Origin: Vulcanimicrobiota bacterium
GTDB lineage: Bacteria; Vulcanimicrobiota; Vulcanimicrobiia; Vulcanimicrobiales; Vulcanimicrobiaceae
DNA: 5,474 nt
Direction: 5' to 3'
Assembly: GCA_013289785.1 (NCBI GenBank)
Contig: JABCZE010000135.1
Location: 1-5,474 of the forward strand
Shown here: in pieces, positions 1 to 5,061 of the stretch
Layout of the letters: every line of letters begins with the position of its first letter
Numbering within the stretch: position 1 is the stretch's first letter
Program-made: the position numbers and the translations under genes
Notes under the pieces: model-generated
The model's input: only the letters and a program-made list of their open reading frames with translations
Told to the model about the DNA's origin: nothing
The model's database searches: none

Positions 1-350
1 TGCGCCACCTTGTTGCGCAAGGCCTCGAGCACCTCGGCCTTCGACTTATAAAGGTCGTAGCTTACCGACATCGTGTGCGCCTGCATCAGGCCGCCGGGAA
101 GCGGATGCTGATGCGGATCGATCAATCCCGGCATCAGCGTTCGGCCCGCGAGATCCACTCGCTGCGCGCCGCTGCCGGCGCGCGCCAGCACCTCGTCCTT
201 CGGGCCGGCCGCAACGATCTTGCCGCCCGCGATCGCGACGGCCTCGGCAGCCGGATTCCGATCGTCCATCGTGATGATCGTGCCGCCGAAGAATGCGGTG
301 GCCGGCGGCTCAACCATTCCAAAAATATTGGCCGCGCACTGTGAACTCAT
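1..350 (-). CDS. YtcJ-like amidohydrolase, N-terminal part (cut by window edge)
   Basis: The first 116 residues of a metal-dependent hydrolase of the amidohydrolase superfamily (amidohydrolase_3 / YtcJ type) are present; the rest lies beyond the left edge. The start of the fold is clear: a small beta-sandwich segment (residues 18-74, with TAFFGGTIITMD, AVAIAGGKIVAAG and LAGRTLMPGLID) leads into the metal-binding HxH at H80 and H82 in DPHQHP. The ATG at 350 is preceded by GAGG (plus 360-363) nine bases away, which supports this start; Met12 is a less likely alternative. No signal peptide is seen, so it is probably cytoplasmic. YtcJ-like enzymes hydrolyse amide bonds of varied substrates, and the substrate cannot be named here because the remaining metal ligands are missing from the window. 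It follows the S53 peptidase on the same strand but is separated from it by a hairpin, so shared transcription is uncertain. Confidence 0.88.
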   Translation of the reverse strand, partial: MSSQCAANIFGMVEPPATAFFGGTIITMDDRNPAAEAVAIAGGKIVAAGPKDEVLARAGSGAQRVDLAGRTLMPGLIDPHQHPLPGGLMQAHTMSVSYDLYKSKAEVLEALRNKVA

Positions 351-382
351 CTAGTAGATCCTCAATTCTGTTCGTTTGTGAA

Positions 383-410
383 AGCGGGGTGTGCATCGGC
401 ACACCCCGCT
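383..410 (-). terminator. Perfect 12-bp hairpin, likely terminator of the S53 peptidase gene
   Basis: AGCGGGGTGTGC (383-394) and its exact reverse complement (399-410) flank an ATCG loop. The hairpin starts 26 bases past the S53 stop codon on the minus strand. The GC-rich stem fits an intrinsic terminator, but the following bases on the minus strand (TTTCACAAACG) are only a weak U tract, so termination may be partial. It also lies 33 bases before the amidohydrolase start and could be part of that gene's leader. Confidence 0.6.
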
Positions 411-435
411 ATTCATCATGACCGTCCGAAGCGCT

Positions 436-2853
436 CTAAAGCGCGTTGGCCAAGGCCCAGGCCTTTGGAGCTCCGATGCCGGCCGCCTGGTTATACTGCG
501 TGGCGCTGCACGAGTACGCACCATTGTTGCCGGAGGTGCACGGTGTGTAGTAGCTGCTGTAACCAGTCGATCCGAACAGACTATAGATCGTCGGATCGAT
601 CCAGCCTAGCTTCGTCGAGTGGAGTTGGTTGGCTTCGAGAACCATCGCGACCGAAGCCGGTGAAGACCACGACGTTCCCAGGTATTCGCCCCAGGCTCCG
701 CCCGTATAGACGGCCACCGGGAAGAACGGCAGCGAGATATCGGGCTGATTGCGACCGGTGGTTATCATGCCGGTGATGCCGCTTTGATAGCTCGGGAGGC
801 TAAAGACCGACGAAACGCCGCCTCCGCCCGAGTCGCCGTCGACGCTGCCCATGGTGACCGTCTCGAGAACGCCGCCGCTCGTATCGGTGAAGTCGATCCC
901 ACCGATTGACGAGAAGTACGGGCCGCCGGCCGGTGCGCTGACGCCCTTGCTGCCGTTGCACTCGTTGCTTCCTGAGTCGCCGCTCGAGGCCGAGAACTCA
1001 ACGCCCTCGGCGGCGCCTTGCTCGGCAATCGAGTTGGTGGAATCGGCGAACGGTTTATCGCTGGATTCGCAGCCGCCGAACGACGAGTTCACGGCGGTCG
1101 CCTTTCCGTCGGTCAGCACCTGGTTATACGTGTCCTCGATCTGCTGATCGCCAAGGGAACCCATGTCGTAGACGATGATGTTCGCGCCGGGCGCGAGTCC
1201 CGCGATCGTCTGCACGTCGAGATCCACTTCAGCTTCGTCGCCGCTGCCGCCGCCGTCGACGGCTTCGTTGGTAACGGTGCCCGTTTCGGTGACGCCGGCT
1301 GCCGACAAGTACGCGGCAAGGTAACTCGTGTTTACCGGATCGTCGATGGCGATGGCGGCCGTGTAGCCTGCGCCGTTGCAACCGTGCTGAACCGGGAAGT
1401 CGAACGGTTTCGCGACGCCGGTTGCCAGCGTTCCGGACGAGTTGGTCAGCGGCCCATTATCCGGCGCGGAGTTATTGCACCCGCTGCCCGGCGTTGGTGT
1501 CGCGGTGGGTTGCGCCGTCGGGGTCGCCGTGGGACCTGCCGTCGGAGTGGCCGTGGGGGCCACCGTTGGCGTAGCCGTCGGCTTTGCCGTGGGAGTTGCC
1601 GTCGGCGCTACGGTCGGTGTCGGAGATGGGGAAGGCGTCGCGCCGACCCACGCAACGTCGTCGACGTACTGATAGACGTACGCTTTCGAATAACCGTCGC
1701 CGTAACAACCGAAGTAGATGTAGTCGGTTTGACCGGCATACGCGCTGAGATTGACCGTATAGTTCACCCAGCCGTTGGTATTGTTCACGGTCTTATAGAA
1801 CGTGGTGAGAATCGATCCGCGCGAGTTGAGCAGGTACCCGGCTTGCCACGCGTACTTGGTTCCAAAGCCGAGCGCGCCTTCGTTGGAGCCTTGATAGACC
1901 CAGAAACTCAGCTCGCCGCCGGAGGGTACGGTCACTTCTTGAGCGATCGAAGCCCAGCCGTTGATTTCGGGCGGCGCCAGCGTGCCCATGAAAGCCGAGT
2001 ACGTGCTCTGATAGGACTGCGCCGTCGTGACCTGTACGTAGTTGCCCCGTGTCGAGCTCTCGTTGATCCAACCCGGGCTCAGCGAGCCGCTGGCGAAGTT
2101 TCCGTTGACCAGCTTGCCCGTAGAGTCGAGCGGCTTGATTCCTCCGAGCGGGAGTACGGTGCGTCCCTGCCCGTCGGTCTGAAACTGTGGTGCGGTGCGT
2201 TGACTCTCCACGCCGCTCTGGTCGGTTACCGTCCGGACCACGACGAGATTATTCAGCGAGACGTCGCGCACGAGTTTGGAAATTGACGAAGGCACGGTAG
2301 CGGCGGTGACATTGGTATAGCGCTCGCCGTGCTTTCCTTGGCGTACGGTGTGAATCTGGGTGGAGAAGAAGTGCTCGACGGTTGAAGTGTGCGCCGTTGC
2401 GTCGACGATCGTTCGATTCGGATACTCTTTTTCGATCGTGAAGCCGGCGCGTTCCAACTCGCGAACGACTCGCTTTTCCTGCGCCTCGGTGGGCGCGAAA
2501 CGTTCGTTAAACTCCTTCGCCGTTAAGAACTGGCGATGCGTGCTCGAGTGCGGATCGCTGATCTTTGCGACGAAGCGGTCGAGTTCGGCTTGATGATTGT
2601 ACCGTAGCGTCAGGGAGACTCGAACCTGCGCGCCGGCGGCTCGCCGTCCCGCATCGGTGTATGCCAAGTCTCCGTAGAGCTGCGGAGTTGAGACTAAGGG
2701 TTTCCCCGGCGTCGCCGACCGCACCGAGGAGTCCACCGGTCCGCCATTGGTGCCCGTGGGCATCGACGGAAGCGAGGAGTTTTGTCCTCCGCATGCAGTG
2801 AGAGTGAGCGTGAGCCCCAAGATTGACGCAATCACGCGTGAGTGTTGTCGCAT
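436..2853 (-). CDS. S53 family (sedolisin/kumamolisin-like) serine-carboxyl peptidase, predicted lipoprotein with inserted beta-sandwich domain and Pro/Thr linker
   Basis: An 805-residue secreted endopeptidase of the sedolisin family, whose members are usually active at acid pH. The ATG at 2853 is chosen because AGGAGG (plus 2857-2862) lies just before it and the protein then opens with a short lipoprotein signal (positive MRQHSR, hydrophobic core, lipobox LTAC, Cys21 followed by Gly); an in-frame TTG at 2892 lies upstream of that ribosome site. Order of parts: pro-kumamolisin activation domain about 60-208; beta-sandwich-like domain about 245-404 (starting NGNFASGSLSPGW, ending YVDDVAWVGA); Pro/Thr repeat linker 406-457; catalytic domain 458-805. 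The catalytic residues fit the family: Glu542 and Asp546 (EVDLD), oxyanion Asp626 (SSGDSG) and Ser728 (LGTS, usually SGTS). The two usual calcium-ligand Asp positions near the C-terminus appear to be Pro771 and Asn788. The spacing of AGGAGG to ATG is short (three bases). Family call is secure; the inserted domain's fold is inferred from pattern only. Confidence 0.95.
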   Translation of the reverse strand: MRQHSRVIASILGLTLTLTACGGQNSSLPSMPTGTNGGPVDSSVRSATPGKPLVSTPQLYGDLAYTDAGRRAAGAQVRVSLTLRYNHQAELDRFVAKISDPHSSTHRQFLTAKEFNERFAPTEAQEKRVVRELERAGFTIEKEYPNRTIVDATAHTSTVEHFFSTQIHTVRQGKHGERYTNVTAATVPSSISKLVRDVSLNNLVVVRTVTDQSGVESQRTAPQFQTDGQGRTVLPLGGIKPLDSTGKLVNGNFASGSLSPGWINESSTRGNYVQVTTAQSYQSTYSAFMGTLAPPEINGWASIAQEVTVPSGGELSFWVYQGSNEGALGFGTKYAWQAGYLLNSRGSILTTFYKTVNNTNGWVNYTVNLSAYAGQTDYIYFGCYGDGYSKAYVYQYVDDVAWVGATPSPSPTPTVAPTATPTAKPTATPTVAPTATPTAGPTATPTAQPTATPTPGSGCNNSAPDNGPLTNSSGTLATGVAKPFDFPVQHGCNGAGYTAAIAIDDPVNTSYLAAYLSAAGVTETGTVTNEAVDGGGSGDEAEVDLDVQTIAGLAPGANIIVYDMGSLGDQQIEDTYNQVLTDGKATAVNSSFGGCESSDKPFADSTNSIAEQGAAEGVEFSASSGDSGSNECNGSKGVSAPAGGPYFSSIGGIDFTDTSGGVLETVTMGSVDGDSGGGGVSSVFSLPSYQSGITGMITTGRNQPDISLPFFPVAVYTGGAWGEYLGTSWSSPASVAMVLEANQLHSTKLGWIDPTIYSLFGSTGYSSYYTPCTSGNNGAYSCSATQYNQAAGIGAPKAWALANAL
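1489..1608 (-). repeat. Five 24-bp tandem repeats encoding the Pro/Thr linker of the S53 peptidase
   Basis: On the minus strand this stretch encodes five 8-residue units: APTATPTA, KPTATPTV, APTATPTA, GPTATPTA and QPTATPTP. The period is 24 bases and third positions vary between copies. Such Pro/Thr stretches act as extended, often glycosylated, interdomain linkers in secreted enzymes; here it joins the inserted beta-sandwich to the catalytic domain. Copy number could vary between strains by slippage. Confidence 0.9.
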
Positions 2854-2903
2854 GTGCCTCCTAATATTTGAAGTAGCAGAAAGTCCGCCCAAACGGGCCT
2901 ACT

Positions 2904-2931
2904 AAATTACTTCGGCAGCTAAGCGGGCCAA
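2904..2931 (-). promoter_or_regulatory. Candidate sigma70-type promoter for the S53 peptidase gene (weak)
   Basis: On the minus strand TTGGCC (plus 2926-2931), 16 bases, and TAATTT (plus 2904-2909) form a poor match to the -35/-10 consensus, about 50 bases ahead of the S53 start. Its -35 part lies inside the inverted-repeat cluster. This is only a guess from position and partial match. Confidence 0.22.
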
Positions 2932-2969
2932 CCCGCTTGGCTAGCCCTATCGGTCAACCGCTTAGCTGC
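2915..2969. repeat. Intergenic inverted-repeat cluster with alternative hairpins
   Basis: GCAGCTAAGCGG (2915-2926) is exactly complementary to CCGCTTAGCTGC (2958-2969), with 31 bases between. The left arm can instead pair with a nearer copy: AGCTAAGCGGG (2917-2927) with CCCGCTTGGCT (2932-2942), 11 positions including one G-U wobble, around a CCAA loop. The two right-hand arms are near-identical direct repeats (CCGCTTGGCT and CCGCTTAGCT, starts 25 bases apart), so the two hairpins exclude each other. A GGCTAGCC palindrome (2939-2946) lies between them. The cluster sits between the divergent S53 and DUF488 genes, where an operator, attenuator or small mobile repeat would be plausible. Confidence 0.75.
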
Positions 2970-2972
2970 ACT

Positions 2973-2978
2973 TATAAA
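2973..2978 (+). promoter_or_regulatory. Candidate -10 box (TATAAA) for the DUF488 gene
   Basis: TATAAA lies 40 bases before the DUF488 start, directly after the right arm of the inverted repeat. No convincing -35 element is seen about 17 bases upstream (the region reads TCGGTC), so an activator or another sigma factor may be needed, or the match may be chance. Confidence 0.25.
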
Positions 2979-3018
2979 GCAGGGCGGGGCAAGCTTTCGA
3001 AGTAGGCCACCCTGGCGC

Positions 3019-3540
3019 ATGGCTCTCTTTACATTCGGGCACGGTAGGGCGGGAGACGTCGAGCTGGCGGCTTTGATTCGCGGAGCCGGGCTCGAGTCGG
3101 TCGTCGACGTGCGCAGTGTCCCCAAGAGCCGCGCCCATCCGCACGTTTGGCGGGAAGCAATGGCGCAGTGGGTGCCGGACCTCTCCGGTGCGAGCTACGA
3201 ATGGTGCCAGGGGCTGGGCGGATTTCGCAAGCAACATCCCAACAGCCCCAACGTCGCATTGCGGCATGCTTCGTTTCGCGCCTATGCCGACTACATGCAG
3301 ACCGAGTCGTTTCTCCGCGCGCTCGACGAACTGGTACAAACGCTCGAAAAATCGAGAACGGCGGTGATGTGTTCGGAGAGCCTGTGGTGGCGCTGCCATC
3401 GCCGGTTGATCGCCGATGCGGCGACGCTCTTACGCGGCGTCGACGTTGCGCACATCATGCACGCGGGAACGATCGTTCCACATCGCGTGACCGAGGGCGT
3501 TCGAGTACTTCCCGAGGGTATCTTGCAGTACGATTCCTAG
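3019..3540 (+). CDS. DUF488 family protein
   Basis: A 173-residue, probably cytoplasmic protein of the DUF488 family, whose biochemical role is not established. Family hallmarks are in order: FTFGHGR near the start (usual form TIGHS), VVDVRSVPKSR at residues 28-38, a conserved ALRHASFRAYADYM-like block at 80-93, then MCSE (117-120) and CHRRLIAD (126-133) with Cys118, Glu120, Cys126, His127 and Arg128. The conserved Cys/Glu/His/Arg set suggests a catalytic or metal/nucleotide-binding site, but that is inference. The ATG at 3019 puts the first strand where the family begins; no strong ribosome site precedes it (only AGTAGG about 12 bases upstream), and the 5' region carries the inverted-repeat cluster. 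It is divergent from the S53 gene and convergent with the sigma gene, sharing CTAG at their stop codons. Confidence 0.92.
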   Translation: MALFTFGHGRAGDVELAALIRGAGLESVVDVRSVPKSRAHPHVWREAMAQWVPDLSGASYEWCQGLGGFRKQHPNSPNVALRHASFRAYADYMQTESFLRALDELVQTLEKSRTAVMCSESLWWRCHRRLIADAATLLRGVDVAHIMHAGTIVPHRVTEGVRVLPEGILQYDS

Positions 3541-4421
3541 AGGCGGCGCGCGACCGCCTTGAGTTTCTCGGGGTTTCGCACCACGTACATCGCGGCAATG
3601 CGGCCGCCGGTAATCTCGAGCGCGGCGGCGTCTTGTATGCCCTTTGCGCTGAACGTTACGATGCCCGGCATGCCGTTGAGCATCACGAGATCCATGCGTA
3701 CGACGTCTTTCCAGCCTTGCTTTTCTTTGAGCCCGAAGAGCAGGCGCGTGACGCGCTCGCGCCCCACCACGGGCACGGTTGCCGCCGGCGCCTTGCCGCC
3801 GCCGTCGCTGGTGAAGACGATGTCGTCGGTCAGCAGACGGGCGAGCGCGGCGGGATCGTCGTTCTGTAGAGCCTTGAGGAATTCGTCGCGGATCGCGAGC
3901 AGCTCTTTGGCATCGGTTCGCGAGTGACGGCCGGCGTCGCGCACGTGCTCGCGCGCGCGGGTCGCCAGTTTGCGAACGGCCGGCTCGGCGCGCCCGAGCG
4001 TCTGCGCGATTTCGGCAAACGGCACGTCGAGAACGTCGTGCAGTAGGAAGGCTGCGCGCTCCAACGGCGCCAGCCGCTCCAGTGCGAGCAAAAACGCGAA
4101 CGAAATGTCGTCGGAGAGCGTCGCGGCGGTTTCGGGATCGTTGCGGTCTTCCGAGACGACCGGCTCTGGGAGCCAGGGCCCGACGTAGATTTCCCGTCGG
4201 GCGCGCGCGGAACGTAGACGGTCGAGGCAGAGGCGCGTCACGATCGTCCGCGCCATCGCTCGATCGTCTTCCACGCGCGTCCGATCGAGGGCATCGCTCC
4301 AGCGCAGGTATGCATCTTGCGCGACGTCTTCGGCCTCGCCGTATTCGCCGAGCATGCGGTACGCGTGGCGCACTAGCGTTGGCCGCAGCGCTTCGAAGCG
4401 TTGCGCGCGCTCGTCTATCAT
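3537..4421 (-). CDS. ECF41-type RNA polymerase sigma factor (SigJ-like) with SnoaL-like C-terminal domain
   Basis: A 294-residue extracytoplasmic-function sigma factor that directs RNA polymerase to a small set of promoters. Region 2 spans about 8-76 (YRMLGEYGEAEDVAQDAYLRW, then LCLDRLRSARARREIY); region 4 spans about 106-160 with the helix-turn-helix FAEIAQTLGRAEPAVRKL. After it comes a SnoaL-like extension (about 172-294) in place of a separate anti-sigma factor. The three ECF41 signature motifs are visible: WLPEP at 83-87 in the linker between regions 2 and 4, DGGGK at 206-210, and NPEKL at 283-287 (usual form NPDKL). In studied ECF41 members the extension both supports and restrains activity. 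The ATG at 4421 overlaps the stop codon of the upstream CMD-like gene as ATGA, with a weak CAGGT ribosome site six bases ahead, so the pair is probably translationally coupled. No terminator follows; the stop codon overlaps that of the DUF488 gene. Confidence 0.96.
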   Translation of the reverse strand: MIDERAQRFEALRPTLVRHAYRMLGEYGEAEDVAQDAYLRWSDALDRTRVEDDRAMARTIVTRLCLDRLRSARARREIYVGPWLPEPVVSEDRNDPETAATLSDDISFAFLLALERLAPLERAAFLLHDVLDVPFAEIAQTLGRAEPAVRKLATRAREHVRDAGRHSRTDAKELLAIRDEFLKALQNDDPAALARLLTDDIVFTSDGGGKAPAATVPVVGRERVTRLLFGLKEKQGWKDVVRMDLVMLNGMPGIVTFSAKGIQDAAALEITGGRIAAMYVVRNPEKLKAVARRL

Positions 4422-4969
4422 GCGACCTGCGGGTGCGCCATCGCGATCGTTTCGCCGCCGACGCGTACGCGCCGGCACGCATGGCCGTGACCGATGGCGT
4501 ACTTGAACGTGGGATACGCTTGGGCGGTAACGATGCCGTAGGCCAGCGACACGAGCCCCGCGCGTCCCCAGCGGCGTAGAATCTCGGCGCGGGCGTCTTC
4601 GCCGCTGCCGTCGCGCGCGATCGTTCCGAGCGCCAGCTCGACGCCGAGCAATGCTTCCTTCGAAAGCTTCGCGTAGTCGCGCTCGAGGATCGCGCGGATC
4701 GTTTGCGGCTTCACTCCGGATGCCTCGGTCATCGACACGCCGAGCTGCAAGCACGGACCGCAGTCGGCGGCCTTCGCGGCGGTCAACGTCGCACCGGCAT
4801 ACGCGTCGGGCGGAACGTTCTTTCGGTAGCTGCCCAGCTTTCCGAGCGCCTGGAGCGGCATGACGGCACCGACGCCGGCGTCATCGACGATCTCACGGAC
4901 GTAGCCCGTGTCGTAATCCCACCGGCGTCCGAACGCATCGAGCTGTTTCTTGACAAACCACTTGAGCAT
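4418..4969 (-). CDS. Carboxymuconolactone decarboxylase / AhpD-like protein, ECF41 partner gene
   Basis: A 183-residue protein resembling the CMD/AhpD all-helical family. The main evidence is the CxxC in AADCGPCLQLGV (Cys70 and Cys73), followed by helical segments and context: CMD-like genes are typical neighbours and targets of ECF41 sigma factors. AhpD-type proteins carry a CxxCxxxH redox motif for peroxide defence; here the His position is Gly77, so classic AhpD chemistry is doubtful. His161 and His163 in GHGHAC near the C-terminus could serve another role. The reading frame stays open up to a TTG at 5026, but that would overlap the -35 element and lie upstream of the predicted transcript start, so the ATG at 4969 (MLKWFVKKQLDAFG) is chosen; GGAGG (plus 4982-4986) is 12 bases ahead, a long spacing. 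It is first in an operon with the sigma gene. A role in redox or oxidative stress is inferred from the family. Confidence 0.85.
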   Translation of the reverse strand: MLKWFVKKQLDAFGRRWDYDTGYVREIVDDAGVGAVMPLQALGKLGSYRKNVPPDAYAGATLTAAKAADCGPCLQLGVSMTEASGVKPQTIRAILERDYAKLSKEALLGVELALGTIARDGSGEDARAEILRRWGRAGLVSLAYGIVTAQAYPTFKYAIGHGHACRRVRVGGETIAMAHPQVA

Positions 4970-4994
4970 GATCTTTTCAAACCTCCGCCTCTTA

Positions 4995-5021
4995 GACGGA
5001 ATGACCTTCTCTAATGTGACG
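4995..5021 (-). promoter_or_regulatory. Predicted ECF41 promoter of the CMD-sigma operon
   Basis: On the minus strand CGTCACA (plus 5015-5021), a 16-base spacer, and CGTC (plus 4995-4998) match the published ECF41 promoter TGTCACA-N16-CGTC with one mismatch and the exact spacer. Transcription should begin near 4986-4989, giving a leader of about 20 bases whose 5' end holds GGAGG before the ATG at 4969. The sigma gene is second in this operon, so it would activate its own expression. Confidence 0.82.
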
Positions 5022-5061
5022 GCCAACCAGGAGAGCGCCTGCCACCGGCGAACGCATCGCC

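Noticed and set aside
1442..1672. Plus-strand frame with VGVAVG repeats
   Set aside because: It is the reverse-strand reading of the Pro/Thr linker repeats.
1018..2286. Long plus-strand reading frame (422 codons) opposite the S53 gene
   Set aside because: It is antisense to a convincing S53 protein, is Arg/Gly-rich with no domain pattern, and such long shadow frames are expected in GC-rich coding DNA.
2854..2892. TTG start at 2892 for the S53 gene
   Set aside because: AGGAGG at 2857-2862 would be inside the coding region, and the lipoprotein signal begins at the ATG at 2853.
3430..4482. Minus-strand Arg/Ala-rich frame of 350 codons
   Set aside because: It overlaps the sigma gene in another frame and has no recognisable motif, while the sigma frame has all family motifs.
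4422..4754. N-terminal extension of the sigma frame up to 4754
   Set aside because: The extension is Arg-rich, lies inside the CMD-like gene, and family length and the ATGA overlap favour the ATG at 4421.
4970..5026. TTG start at 5026 for the CMD-like gene
   Set aside because: It overlaps the predicted -35 element and lies upstream of the expected transcript start and of GGAGG at 4982-4986.
5015..5041. Plus-strand TGTGACG as an ECF41-like -35 for the divergent exported protein
   Set aside because: It is not the consensus TGTCACA and no CGTC follows after 16 bases (the bases there are CCTG).
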